NCBI GenBank assembly: GCA_026712715.1
Contig: JAPOPW010000009.1
Location: forward strand, 62,001-126,000
Direction: 5' to 3'
DNA: 64,000 bases
DNA from: Immundisolibacterales bacterium
GTDB lineage: Bacteria > Pseudomonadota > Gammaproteobacteria > HK1
The position numbers and the translations under genes were made by a program. Under the pieces are notes generated by a model. It was given only the letters and a program-made list of their open reading frames with translations, was not told where the DNA came from and did no database searches. Below, in pieces: positions 26,481 to 35,456 of the stretch (its first letter is position 1; each line of letters opens with the position of its first letter).

Positions 26481-27392
26481 TTACCGGAACGCGGGGATCA
26501 CCTCTTCGGCGACGAGGCGGATGTTCTCGTCGATGTGTTCGTCCGGGCAGGCGGAGGACAGCATGACCAGGCTCGCGCCCGCGTCGATATATTCCCCGAG
26601 CCGTCCCCGCACCTCTTCGGGGGTTCCGGCGAGCGCGTACTTTCCGACCAGACCGGAGAAATCCTGGGCATATTGGCGGCTGAGGCGGGAAATCGCCATC
26701 TCGCGCGCCCGGTCCCCGTCCTCGTGGACCGCGGTAAAGATGTAGAGCCCGAAGCGGAATCCGTCGAGATCGCGGCCGGCATCCTCGCCGAACCCCCGGA
26801 TCTTCGCGATGCTCGCGGCGAGCTGCTCCGGGGTATACATGTAAGGCAGCCATCCGTCGCCGTAGCGGGCGGCCCGCCGCATGGCCACGTCGCGCCGCCC
26901 CGCCACCCAGATGGGGGGCGGCGACTGCACGGGCGGCGGATCGATCGATACCCCGTTCAGGGTGTTGAACCGGCCCGCGTACGACACGTCCCGTTCGGTC
27001 CACAGGCGCCGGATGACGTCGAGCGCCTCGTTGGTGCGCGCGCCCCGCTCACCGACCGGCACCCCGCACGCCTCGAACTCCTTCGGGTACTCGCCTCCGA
27101 CCCCGACTCCGAACAGGTACCGCCCGTTCGACGCGACGTCGAGGGCCGCCCCCATCTTGGCCGCGAGCGCGGCGGGATAAAGCGGCAGCAGCACGATGGC
27201 GCTGAGCAGGCGGATCCGGGAGGTCGCGCCGGCCGCCACGGCGAGCGAGATGTACGTGTTTGCGGTCGGAACATGGAACATCACGTGCTCGCCGCACCCG
27301 AGCACATCGAATCCGAGGTCCTCCGCCCGGCGGGCGAACTGGGCGATGCCGTCGGGGCTGCGAAGCCCCGTCCCGAACATGATCCCGCTCAA
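26481..27392 (-). CDS. LLM class F420-/flavin-dependent oxidoreductase
   Basis: 303-residue luciferase-like TIM-barrel protein. It has the typical N-terminus (GIMFGTGLRSPDGIAQFARR), GCGEHVMFHVPTANTYISL, LPLYPAALAAKMGAALDVAS and GRYLFGVGVGGEYPKEF, which fit TIGR03619-type F420-linked enzymes. The cofactor (FMN or F420) cannot be proved from sequence. The start was taken as TTG at 27392 because GAGGGAG lies 9 bases upstream; ATG at 27380 is the alternative. Divergent from the molybdenum hydroxylase. Confidence 0.87.
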   Translation of the reverse strand: MSGIMFGTGLRSPDGIAQFARRAEDLGFDVLGCGEHVMFHVPTANTYISLAVAAGATSRIRLLSAIVLLPLYPAALAAKMGAALDVASNGRYLFGVGVGGEYPKEFEACGVPVGERGARTNEALDVIRRLWTERDVSYAGRFNTLNGVSIDPPPVQSPPPIWVAGRRDVAMRRAARYGDGWLPYMYTPEQLAASIAKIRGFGEDAGRDLDGFRFGLYIFTAVHEDGDRAREMAISRLSRQYAQDFSGLVGKYALAGTPEEVRGRLGEYIDAGASLVMLSSACPDEHIDENIRLVAEEVIPAFR

Positions 27393-27499
27393 CTGTCGTG
27401 CTCCCTCGGTTCGAATCGCGACGCGCCGGACGGTTTCGCCGTCCCTCGCCGGCGCCGGGCGCGCGGCGCGCGGGCGGGGGCCGCAGCGGACCGTGCATG

Positions 27500-27520
27500 C
27501 CATAATACCTTTCTTAGTCT
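27500..27520. promoter_or_regulatory. Possible promoter elements in LLM / molybdenum hydroxylase gap
   Basis: A short AT-rich patch in a GC-rich 192-base divergent gap. On the plus strand it contains TGCCATAAT, an extended -10-like sequence; on the minus strand TATTAT. No good -35 partner was found on either strand. A short hairpin (GCGCGGC GA GCCGCGC, 27543-27558) lies between it and the hydroxylase start. Confidence 0.3.
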
Positions 27521-27584
27521 TCATCTGACCCGGCGCGAAATGCGCGGCGAGCCGCGCGCGCCACCACGACAAGGAGCCAGACGG

Positions 27585-29876
27585 ATGTCGAGCAACGGCA
27601 AGACTCTCAAGTGGGTAGGCACCCGGCCGGTACGACCGGACGGGGTGGACAAGGTCACCGGACGGGCGCGCTTCGGCGCGGACTTCACCCTGCCGAACAT
27701 GCTGGTCGGGAGCGTGCTGCGAAGCCCGCATGCCCACGCCCGGATCCGCTCCCTCGACACCTCGAAGGCGGAAGCCCTCCCGGGGGTCAAGGCGGTGCTG
27801 ACGAGCGCCGATCTGCCGCGCCTTCCCTTCGGCTTCGAGCCGGCCGGAGAGGCGATGGTCAACTACCGCGACATGTCCGAGAACATCCTCGCCTACAAGA
27901 AGGTGCTCTACGACGGGCATGCGGTGGCCGCCGTCGCCGCCGTCGACCTCGCCACCGCGGAAGCGGCCGTCGAGCTCATCGAGGTGGACTACGAGGTGCT
28001 GCCGCACGTCATCGACCCCGTCGAGGCAATGGAGCCGGACGCCCCGATCCTCCACGACGATCTCATCACCGAGGGGGTCGACCCGAAGCCGGACAAGGCT
28101 TCCAACGTGGTCAAGCGGGTCGAGATCGGACAGGGCGACGTCGAGGCCGGATTCGCCGAGGCCGACATCGTGATCGAGCGCGAGTTCGACACCAAGGCGG
28201 TCCACCAGGGCTACATCGAGCCCCACGCCTGCGTCGGAAGCGTGTCGGAGGACGGCCAGGCGGAGCTCTGGTGCACCACCCAGGGCCAGTACACGGTCCG
28301 CGGTTACTGCGCGAAGCTGCTCGGCATGGACATCTCGCGGATCCGGGTCACCCCGTCGGAGATCGGCGGTGGCTTCGGTGGCAAGACGGTCGTGTACCTC
28401 GAGCCGCTCGCCCTCGGCCTCTCCCGCAAGACGTGCCAGCCGGTCAAGATGACCATGAGCCGCACGGAGGTGTTTCGCGCCACCGGCCCGACCTCGGGGG
28501 GCAACGTCCGGGTCAAGATGGGGGTCACCAGGGACGGTCGTATCACCGCCGCCCAGGCGGTCCTCACCTACCAGGCGGGCGCGTTCGGCGGCTCGCCGGT
28601 CCAGCCCGGCTGCATGTGCGCGTTCGCGCCCTATGACTGCGCGAACGTCGACGTGGTCGGCTACGACGTCGTCACCAACCGGCCGAAGGTCGCCGCCTAC
28701 CGGGCTCCCGGGGCGCCCATTTCCGAGTACGCGGTCGAGGCGGTGGTCGACGAGCTTGCCGAGGCCACCGGCACGGACCCCATCGAGTTCCGGCTGAAGA
28801 ACGGCGCCCGCGAGGGGACCAAGGCCGCGTACGGACCGAAGTTCGGTCCCGTCGGGCTCGTCAAGACCCTGGAAACGGCGAAGGATTCAGAGCACTACCG
28901 TACGCCGCTCGGGCCGAACCAGGGGCGCGGGGTCGCCTCGGGCTTCTGGTTCAACATCGGCGGGGAGACCTGCGCGACCCTCAACGTCGGCGAGGACGGC
29001 ACCGTCGCTCTCATCGCCGGCACCCCGGACATCGGCGGCTCGCGCGCGTCGCTGTGCATGATGGCGGCGGAGGAACTCGGCATCGAGCTCGAGAGCGTCC
29101 GGCCGATGATTGCCGACACCGCCTCGCTCGGCTACACCTTCCTCACCGGAGGGAGCCGGGTCACGTTCGCGAGCGGCATGGCGGTCGTCGAGGCGGCGCG
29201 TTCCCTCATCCAGGATCTGCGTGAGCGGGCCGCGAAGATCTGGGACATTCCCGTCGAAGCGGTGGTCTGGGAGGATGGCGCGGCCCGGCCGAGCAGCAGC
29301 AACGCGGGCGACTTCGAGCCGCTCGACCTCGCGAGCCTCGCGGCCACCGCCGGCAAGACGGGCGGCCCGATCAGCGCCGGCGCCTCGCTCAACGCGCAAG
29401 GAGCCGGGCCCACCTTCGCCACCCACGTGGTGGACGTGGAGGTGGACCGCGAGACCGGCCTCGTCCAGGTGGTGCGCTACACCGCGGTCCAGGACGCCGG
29501 GCGGGCGGTCCACCCGAGCTACGTCGAAGGCCAGATCCAGGGCGGGGCGGTGCAGGGCATCGGCTGGGCGCTCAACGAGGAGTACATCTACAACGACCGG
29601 GGACAACTCGAGAACCCGGGGTTCCTCGACTACCGGGTGCCGGTCTGCTCCGATGTGCCCATGATCGACGCGGTCATCATCGAGGAGCCGAACCCGCGCC
29701 ATCCCTACGGCGTGCGCGGGGTGGGCGAGACTCCCATCGTCCCGCCGATGGGCGCGATCACGAACGCGGTGGCGAACGCGATCGGCATTCGCATGACGAG
29801 CCTCCCGATGTCGCCGCCCCGGGTGCTCGAGGCGCTCGACGAGGCGGCCGCGGCGATGCCCCAGGCGGCCGACTGA
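27585..29876 (+). CDS. Xanthine dehydrogenase family molybdopterin-binding (large) subunit
   Basis: 763-residue molybdenum hydroxylase large subunit. The a/b-hammerhead domain is at the N-terminus (VDKVTGRARFGADFTLPNML, residues about 20-130), followed by two molybdopterin-binding regions with GGGFGGKT, AAYRAPGAPISEYAVEA and the catalytic-Glu motif GVRGVGETPIVPP near the C-terminus. The active-site loop AYRAPGAP is not the AYRCSFR of form I CO dehydrogenase, so it is another hydroxylase. The FAD (CoxM) and 2Fe-2S (CoxS) subunits are not adjacent or elsewhere in the window. AAGGAG lies 8 bases before the ATG. Confidence 0.93.
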   Translation: MSSNGKTLKWVGTRPVRPDGVDKVTGRARFGADFTLPNMLVGSVLRSPHAHARIRSLDTSKAEALPGVKAVLTSADLPRLPFGFEPAGEAMVNYRDMSENILAYKKVLYDGHAVAAVAAVDLATAEAAVELIEVDYEVLPHVIDPVEAMEPDAPILHDDLITEGVDPKPDKASNVVKRVEIGQGDVEAGFAEADIVIEREFDTKAVHQGYIEPHACVGSVSEDGQAELWCTTQGQYTVRGYCAKLLGMDISRIRVTPSEIGGGFGGKTVVYLEPLALGLSRKTCQPVKMTMSRTEVFRATGPTSGGNVRVKMGVTRDGRITAAQAVLTYQAGAFGGSPVQPGCMCAFAPYDCANVDVVGYDVVTNRPKVAAYRAPGAPISEYAVEAVVDELAEATGTDPIEFRLKNGAREGTKAAYGPKFGPVGLVKTLETAKDSEHYRTPLGPNQGRGVASGFWFNIGGETCATLNVGEDGTVALIAGTPDIGGSRASLCMMAAEELGIELESVRPMIADTASLGYTFLTGGSRVTFASGMAVVEAARSLIQDLRERAAKIWDIPVEAVVWEDGAARPSSSNAGDFEPLDLASLAATAGKTGGPISAGASLNAQGAGPTFATHVVDVEVDRETGLVQVVRYTAVQDAGRAVHPSYVEGQIQGGAVQGIGWALNEEYIYNDRGQLENPGFLDYRVPVCSDVPMIDAVIIEEPNPRHPYGVRGVGETPIVPPMGAITNAVANAIGIRMTSLPMSPPRVLEALDEAAAAMPQAAD

Positions 29877-29887
29877 CTTGCGATGAT

Positions 29888-29916
29888 CGGGACGCTCCGG
29901 ACCCCGGAGCGTCCCG
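29888..29916 (+). terminator. Strong hairpin after molybdenum hydroxylase gene
   Basis: Perfect 13-bp stem (CGGGACGCTCCGG / CCGGAGCGTCCCG) with ACC loop, 11 bases after the stop codon. It is followed by AAACCCT rather than a T-run; factor-independent termination is plausible but not certain. Confidence 0.6.
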
Positions 29917-29978
29917 AAACCCTGTCCTCTGCCGCCGTGACGGCCGGCCCCGGGCCGCGCTTCAACTGAGGTAATTGC

Positions 29979-31160
29979 GTGGAGGGTCGCTACGACGTCA
30001 TCGTGATCGGGGGTGGGGTGAGCGGTTGCTCCACCGCCTTCTTCCTCGCTTCCGATCCGGGGTTCGACGGTCGGATCCTGGTGGTGGAACGGGACCCTAC
30101 CTACCAGGACGCTCCGTCCGCGCGGGCCACGGGGGGCATCCGCCAGCAGTTCTCCACCCCGGAGAACGTCCGTATCGGCCTCTTCGGCTCGCACTTCGTG
30201 AAGAATGCCGGCGACTACCTCGCCATCGACGGCGAGTCGCCGGACCTCGCGTGGCGCGAGGGCGGCTACCTGCTGCTCGCGACGCCGGAGACCCTCCCGA
30301 TCATGCGGGAGAACAACGCGGTGCAGCGCTCGGAGGGCGCGGACATCGCGCTCCTCACCGCGCCGGAGCTCGAGCGCAAGTTCGGCTGGCTGAACACCGA
30401 GGGCATCGCGGGCGGCTGCAACGGCCTGAGCGGCGAGGGCTGGGTGGACCCCTACTCGCTGCTGCAGGCGTTCCGCCGCAAGGCCCGATCCCTCGGAGTC
30501 GAGTTCGTGCACGACGAGGCCCTCGGGGCGACACGCTCGGGGTCGCGGGTGCAGTCGGTCACCCTGCGGCAAGGCGGGGAGATCGTGGCCGGGGCGGTGG
30601 TGAACGCCGCGGGCGCGAGCGGGGTGAAGGAGATTGCGGATTCCGTCGGCATCGATCTGCCGATCGAGTCACGCAAGCGCTTCACGTTCGTGTTCGAGTG
30701 CCGCGAGCGGGTCGAGCCCGTCCCCCTCACGATCCTGCCCGAGGGGATCGGCTTTCGCCCCGAGGGAAGGACCTTCCTCGTCAACCGGGCTCCGCCGCCC
30801 GAGGCGGATCCGCCCACCCGGGACACCGACATCGACTACGACCAGTTCGAGGAGCACATCTGGCCGGACCTCGCGGCCCGCGTGCCGGCGTTCGAGGCGA
30901 TCCGGCTCGCGAGCGCGTGGTGCTGCCACTACGATCTCAACACCCTCGACGAGAACGCGATCGTCGGGAGCCCCCCGGGGCTCGAGAACTTCTACGTGCT
31001 CACCGGGTTCTCCGGCCACGGCCTGCAGCAGTCCCCGGCAATGGGGCGCGCGGTGAGCGAGCTCATCGTCCACGGCGAGTACCGCACCCTCGATCTCCGG
31101 CGCCTCGGGTACGAGCGGGTCCTCGCCGGCGAGCCGCTCGTCGAATCCAACTGCTTCTGA
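29979..31160 (+). CDS. FAD-dependent oxidoreductase (DAO family, FOXRED1/sarcosine oxidase-like)
   Basis: 393-residue DAO-fold flavoprotein. The FAD motif is VIVIGGGVSGCSTAFFLAS at the N-terminus, followed by the ATGGIRQQFSTPENVRIG block typical of the dimethylglycine/sarcosine-oxidase-like group; the C-terminal FAD region is FYVLTGFSGHGLQQSPAMG. Probably oxidises a secondary or tertiary amine or an N-methyl amino acid; the substrate is unknown. GTG start at 29979. The upstream hydroxylase is separated by a strong hairpin, so joint transcription is doubtful. Confidence 0.9.
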   Translation: MEGRYDVIVIGGGVSGCSTAFFLASDPGFDGRILVVERDPTYQDAPSARATGGIRQQFSTPENVRIGLFGSHFVKNAGDYLAIDGESPDLAWREGGYLLLATPETLPIMRENNAVQRSEGADIALLTAPELERKFGWLNTEGIAGGCNGLSGEGWVDPYSLLQAFRRKARSLGVEFVHDEALGATRSGSRVQSVTLRQGGEIVAGAVVNAAGASGVKEIADSVGIDLPIESRKRFTFVFECRERVEPVPLTILPEGIGFRPEGRTFLVNRAPPPEADPPTRDTDIDYDQFEEHIWPDLAARVPAFEAIRLASAWCCHYDLNTLDENAIVGSPPGLENFYVLTGFSGHGLQQSPAMGRAVSELIVHGEYRTLDLRRLGYERVLAGEPLVESNCF

Positions 31161-31169
31161 CCGGCCGAC

Positions 31170-31187
31170 TTCGCGCCAAGGCGCGAA
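31170..31187. terminator. Short hairpin between convergent FAD oxidase and SDR genes
   Basis: TTCGCGCC AA GGCGCGAA, an 8-bp perfect dyad in the 28-base convergent gap, usable by both strands. The loop of two bases is tight, so only the outer part may pair in RNA. Confidence 0.5.
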
Positions 31188-31188
31188 C

Positions 31189-31956
31189 TCAGGGAACGAA
31201 CTTGTATCCGCCGTCGGCGACGTGGGTCTGTCCGGTGGTGAAGCTCGACCGCTCGCTCAGCAGGAAGTGCACCAGCTCGGCGATCTCTTCGGAACGGCCG
31301 AAACGCTTGAGGGCCGCCGCCGCGGTCAGCCGGGCGTGCGCTTCGTCGCTCACGTCCGCCGTCATGTCGGTCGCCACGTAGCCGGGAGCGACTCCATTGA
31401 CCCGGACCTCGGGTCCGAGCCCGGCCGCGCACTGGCGGACGAACCCGATGATGGCCGCCTTCGAGGTGCCGTAGGCGATCATGCGCTCGGCCGCGATGGG
31501 ATTCGGGACGAGGCCGAGCACCGACGAAATGCACACGATGCGGCCGTAGCCGCGCTCGACCATCCCGTCCTTGGCCCGCCAGACGGCATGGAAGGTGCCG
31601 TCGAGGTTGACCCGCATGATCTCGTGCCAGGTCTCCGCGGTCATGGTGAGGGCATCGGCCGAACGGGCGATGCCGGCATTGGTCACGAGGAGGTCGACCG
31701 GGCCGAGGTCGCGTTCGACGGCATCGAACATCGCGCCCGTCTCGTCGCGATCGCCGACGTCGGCACGGTAGACCTCGGCACGGCCGCCCGCGGCCGTCAT
31801 GCGGTCGCGCGTCTCCTCGGCCGCCCGGCGATTGGCGGCGTAGTTCACGGCGACCCGCGCGCCGCTCGATGCGAGACGGAGGCAGATCGCGCGGCCGATA
31901 CCCCGCGAACCGCCGGTGACGAGCGCGGTGCGGCCGTCGAATTCCCTCTCCTCCAT
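31189..31956 (-). CDS. SDR family oxidoreductase (3-oxoacyl-ACP/acetoacetyl-CoA reductase-like)
   Basis: 255-residue classical short-chain dehydrogenase. The cofactor motif is TGGSRGIGRAI, the NAG motif LLVTNAGIARS, the catalytic Ser in CISSVLG and the YxxxK in AYGTSKAAI, followed by VNGVAPGYVATDM. The Asn-rich VAVNYAANRRAAEE after strand 2 suggests NADPH use, as in FabG/PhaB. Start ATG at 31956, with AGGAGG about 11 bases upstream; a longer start at 31995 would add a non-conserved peptide. Confidence 0.9.
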   Translation of the reverse strand: MEEREFDGRTALVTGGSRGIGRAICLRLASSGARVAVNYAANRRAAEETRDRMTAAGGRAEVYRADVGDRDETGAMFDAVERDLGPVDLLVTNAGIARSADALTMTAETWHEIMRVNLDGTFHAVWRAKDGMVERGYGRIVCISSVLGLVPNPIAAERMIAYGTSKAAIIGFVRQCAAGLGPEVRVNGVAPGYVATDMTADVSDEAHARLTAAAALKRFGRSEEIAELVHFLLSERSSFTTGQTHVADGGYKFVP

Positions 31957-32125
31957 GAGACCGGCGCCCTCCTGTTCGCCCGCCGGATCAGGCATCGAGG
32001 GAGAGCTTCGACTCGAACCCCCGGGGCGGCGAGGAGTCCGTGCCGGCGCCGGAATGCGCCTGCCGCGTTGCCGCCACCCCCGCCCCCGTCGGCTCTCGGA
32101 GCCCCGTCCGAACGCCGCCCGTGGC

Positions 32126-32761
32126 TCAGGCCAGGCCGAGCAGCGGCGCGACGTCGGTGCTCTTCCAGCTCGGCAGGGCCTCCACCCTCCCCATCCAGGC
32201 GCGAAGGTTCGGATGAGGGTCGAGGGGAAGCTTCTGATACTGGTGCAGGTGCATGGGCGCGGCCACCGCGATGTCGGCGATGGTCGGCGCGTCCGTGCCG
32301 CAGAGCCAGCGCTGACCGTCGAGCCGGGAATCGAGGATTGCGGCGTGGTGGTGGAAGTTCGGACCCTCCGCCTCGAGGACCGCGGGGTCCGGCTCCGATT
32401 CGAGCAGCGGCTTCACCACGTTCTCCACGAGATGGACGTAGCAGGTCGCGAACCAGGCGCTCGCTTCCCACAGGAGCCATCGGTTGACGTCGGCACGCGC
32501 CGCGAGATCCTTCGGATAGGCCGACTCGGCCCCGGCCTTGTCGGCCGCGTACTGAAGGATCGCGTTGGATTCCCAGAGGGTGAGCGCGCCGTCGGTGAGG
32601 GCCGGCAGCGCGCCGTTCGGATTGATCGCGAGGTACTCGGGCTCCTTCTGCCCCTGCGCGAAGTAGTCGACGTTCTCGGATTCGAAGTCCACGTCCATGA
32701 GCTTGAACCCGGCCACGACCTTGCGGCAGTTGACCGTGCGCGGATCGTAGTAGAGCTTCAT
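32126..32761 (-). CDS. Glutathione S-transferase family protein
   Basis: 211-residue GST. The thioredoxin-like N-domain has MKLYYDPRTVNCRKVVAGF, with the Asn-Cys at the active-site position of the beta/theta-like classes, and the INPNGALPALTDGALTLWES cis-Pro and glutathione-binding block. The all-helical C-domain has APTIADIAVAAPMHL. It could conjugate or isomerise electrophiles, fitting the epoxide hydrolase and dehydrogenase neighbourhood. ATG at 32761 gives the expected MKLYYDP N-terminus. Confidence 0.92.
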   Translation of the reverse strand: MKLYYDPRTVNCRKVVAGFKLMDVDFESENVDYFAQGQKEPEYLAINPNGALPALTDGALTLWESNAILQYAADKAGAESAYPKDLAARADVNRWLLWEASAWFATCYVHLVENVVKPLLESEPDPAVLEAEGPNFHHHAAILDSRLDGQRWLCGTDAPTIADIAVAAPMHLHQYQKLPLDPHPNLRAWMGRVEALPSWKSTDVAPLLGLA

Positions 32762-33061
32762 TCGGTTCTCCCGTTTCGGACAGGGCGGCCCACCTCCCGG
32801 ACACCGCCGGGACAATGCCGGGTAGCCGGGCGTGAAGGGGCTCTGGAGCGTACCGCGCGGCAGCGGCCGGCTGCAAGGAAACGTCCCGGCCGGGGGACGC
32901 GAGCGACGAGTGCGGAACCGGCGCGGGGACGCGCCCGGAGCGGGTTGGAGTGAGTCGAGCCCCGGCCGTCGGCGCGGTGTGCCGATCGCGATGGATCGAT
33001 GATTTCACCGCTCCCGCCTCGAGGGTTGTGCCGGAGTCGGAGCGGAGCGGACAATGGGCAC
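32762..33061. other. Divergent intergenic region, GST / hypothetical protein
   Basis: 300 bases of GC-rich sequence that must contain two divergent promoters. I see no clear -35/-10 pair, hairpin or operator and no convincing coding frame. Confidence 0.35.
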
Positions 33062-33607
33062 ATGACGGATGGCGGGACAGCGGCGAGGGCGGGAGGTTCC
33101 GTGACCCCGCCGCGTGAGGAAAGCGAGGCGGATCCCCGAGCCGCGTCGCAGTCGAAGACCTCGGCGAAGTCGGAGCGGCAACCCTCGCCGACTCCCGACG
33201 AGCCCGTTGCCCGGGTCCGGGCGAAGGAGCAGCTTCTCGCTCGCTGGCGCTCGTTCCCGCCCCACTCGATGGAAGCGCTCGACCGCCTGCTCGACGAAGC
33301 TCTCGAGCGCGCCGGTCGATCCGAGCCGGAAGTGCTGACGGTGATGAACCCGGTGAGCCGGCCGATGCGCCTTCGCCTCGCACCGATCGCGGCGGACGCG
33401 GACCTCGACCGGATGTACCACCGGGCCTCGGCGGAGCTCTCGGTGGGCGCGGACGGACGCTGCTTCCTGGTCTATCGACAGCTCGACGGCGGCGACTACG
33501 CGGTACTCTGGTCCGGCGCGACCTCGCTGCCGGAAGCGCTTCTGTCGCGGCTGCCGGAGCCGCTTGCGGAGGCCCTCCTCGACTCCGACCTCGACGATGC
33601 TCAGTGA
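33062..33607 (+). CDS. Hypothetical protein
   Basis: 181 residues, family not recognised. The first 50 residues are low-complexity (Ser/Pro/Glu/Arg-rich, probably disordered). The remainder looks folded and alternates helix and strand: EALDRLLDEALERAG, then VLTVMNPVSRPMRLRLAPIA and CFLVYRQLDGGDYAVLWSG. It ends with an acidic tail (LLDSDLDDAQ). No signal peptide or membrane helix is apparent. It precedes the NfeD gene by 108 bases on the same strand; no functional link is evident. Confidence 0.6.
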   Translation: MTDGGTAARAGGSVTPPREESEADPRAASQSKTSAKSERQPSPTPDEPVARVRAKEQLLARWRSFPPHSMEALDRLLDEALERAGRSEPEVLTVMNPVSRPMRLRLAPIAADADLDRMYHRASAELSVGADGRCFLVYRQLDGGDYAVLWSGATSLPEALLSRLPEPLAEALLDSDLDDAQ

Positions 33608-33715
33608 GGCGAGGTTCGTTCCGCAATTCGCCGCACGGGAAAGCGGCGCCCCGCTCGCGCCCCGCCGGGACCCCCTGGCCGGGGTCCGCAGGTAGCTGAA
33701 ACCCGCGCCGGCACG

Positions 33716-35407
33716 ATGCCGAACGAATTGCGACAGACCGCCCGCGCCGGCATGGGCCCACGAAACCCGGGCCGCACGATCGGACCACTCGCGGTGTCGA
33801 CAGTCGCAGTCCCGTTCGGCGGCATCATCGCGTTCCTGCTCGCGCTCGCCTTCGCCACGGCCGACACCGGACGCGCCGCCGACACCCTGGAGGACAGGTC
33901 CTCCCTCGGCGCGGTCGGATACGTGCGGATCGAGGGCGTCATCGATCGGCTCCAGGCGCGCTACCTCGCCCGCGCGCTCCGCGACGCCCGGGACGGCGGG
34001 TTCGAGACCATCGTCGTGCACCTCGACACCGACGGCGGGCAGGTCCCGTACGCACGCGAGATGTTCAAGGCGATCCTCGACTTCCGCATCGACCGCACGG
34101 GCGGCGAGAGCGACGCGGCGGCAAAGCCGGCCACCGCGACCGGGGACCCGGAGGGAAGGTCCGAGTCCACGCATGCCCCCCGAATGATTGCGTTCGTCGA
34201 TTTCCGGGCGCTCTCCGCGGGAGCCATGATCGCCTACGCCCACCACGAGATCCACGTCACCGAAGGGGCGAGCATCGGCGACATCGGGGTCATCTACCGG
34301 GGGTCCGACGGAACCATCGAATACGCCCCGGAGAAGATCGAGACGGTGGTGCGCACCCTCCTCGCCCAGGCCGCCGAGCGGCGGGGCTGGCCGCGCGGGC
34401 CGCTCCTCAAGATGACCGCCCGCAACCAGAACCTCTACCGGGTGACACGGCCCGGGGTTGACGCGGTCTACGTGATCGAGGACGACTTCGCGGCCTGGCT
34501 GGCCGACCATCCGGAGGTGGACCGCGAGGACTCGAGTCAGGTGATCGTCTACCGCGGACACGATCGACTCCTCACCCTGACCGGACGCGAAGCGGTGTCG
34601 ATCGGGATGGCGACCGCTCTCACCGAGGACCTGGCCTCGCTCTACGCGCACCTCGGCATCGACCCCGACGCGGTCGTCGATCTCCGGCCCGGCGCGGCGG
34701 AGCGCACGGCCACCTGGCTCGCAGGCATCGCGCCGTTCCTCATGGGACTCGCCCTCATCCTCCTCTACTTCGAGATCTCCTCCCCCGGGGTGGGAATCTG
34801 GGCCCTTCTCGCAGCCGTGTCCGGCGGCCTCTTCCTGTTCTCCCACTACTATCTCGACCTCGTCGAACACTCCGAGGTCGCGTTGATGGTCCTCGGGCTC
34901 GCCCTCGTCGCGGTCGAGATGCTGCTCCTTCCCGCGGGCGGCATCATCGCGATCGCCGGGGGGCTCTGCCTGCTCGCGGGCGTGGTGCTCGCCTTCCTCC
35001 CGAACGAGCTCGATCTGGCTCCGGGCGATCCGAACTTCCAGGAGGCGTTGATCGACGCGGCCCTGAGCGGCGGTCTTTCCCTCGCGGTAGTGGTGGCCGG
35101 GCTCCTGTTCTTCGTCAAGGTCGTGCCGCACGCAGCGAGGCTGCGGCAGCGGCTGGCCGTCGAGGCCGAGATTTCCGGCACGAGCGACACGGGGGGCGAG
35201 TCCCTGGTCGGCCGGACGGGTCTCGCGGAAGGAATGCTGCGGCCGGCCGGAACGGTCGTGATCGGTCGAACCCACCATAGCGCGCGGGCCGAGCACGGCG
35301 CCTGGATCGCGGCCGGCGACCCGGTGGAAGTGGTGGGAGCCGAGCTGGGCGAACTGGTGGTGCGGGGTCTGCCGCGGAACGGCGGCGGGAAACGGCGGGC
35401 CGACTGA
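33716..35407 (+). CDS. NfeD family membrane-bound serine protease (long form)
   Basis: 563-residue NfeD1b-type protein. An N-terminal membrane anchor (VAVPFGGIIAFLLALAFA) is followed by a ClpP-class protease domain (residues about 65-320): IVVHLDTDGGQ, and the ALSAGAMIAYAHHEIHVTEG segment with the nucleophilic Ser near residue 166. Four to six hydrophobic helices follow (about 335-475), then a C-terminal OB-fold NfeD domain (GRTGLAEGMLRPAGTVVI, to GLPRNGGG). Such proteases cleave stomatin-like partners; the flotillin at 47978 is a conceivable but distant partner. A low-complexity insertion sits near residues 124-160. Confidence 0.92.
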   Translation: MPNELRQTARAGMGPRNPGRTIGPLAVSTVAVPFGGIIAFLLALAFATADTGRAADTLEDRSSLGAVGYVRIEGVIDRLQARYLARALRDARDGGFETIVVHLDTDGGQVPYAREMFKAILDFRIDRTGGESDAAAKPATATGDPEGRSESTHAPRMIAFVDFRALSAGAMIAYAHHEIHVTEGASIGDIGVIYRGSDGTIEYAPEKIETVVRTLLAQAAERRGWPRGPLLKMTARNQNLYRVTRPGVDAVYVIEDDFAAWLADHPEVDREDSSQVIVYRGHDRLLTLTGREAVSIGMATALTEDLASLYAHLGIDPDAVVDLRPGAAERTATWLAGIAPFLMGLALILLYFEISSPGVGIWALLAAVSGGLFLFSHYYLDLVEHSEVALMVLGLALVAVEMLLLPAGGIIAIAGGLCLLAGVVLAFLPNELDLAPGDPNFQEALIDAALSGGLSLAVVVAGLLFFVKVVPHAARLRQRLAVEAEISGTSDTGGESLVGRTGLAEGMLRPAGTVVIGRTHHSARAEHGAWIAAGDPVEVVGAELGELVVRGLPRNGGGKRRAD

Positions 35408-35456
35408 TTCGCAGACGGCGCCGCCCGGTTCCGCGCAGCCGGGGCCCCGGGTCCGC

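Noticed and set aside
28887-30572. Long minus-strand frame opposite the molybdenum hydroxylase and FAD oxidase
   Set aside because: Antisense shadow of two well-conserved genes; no recognisable motif or start site.
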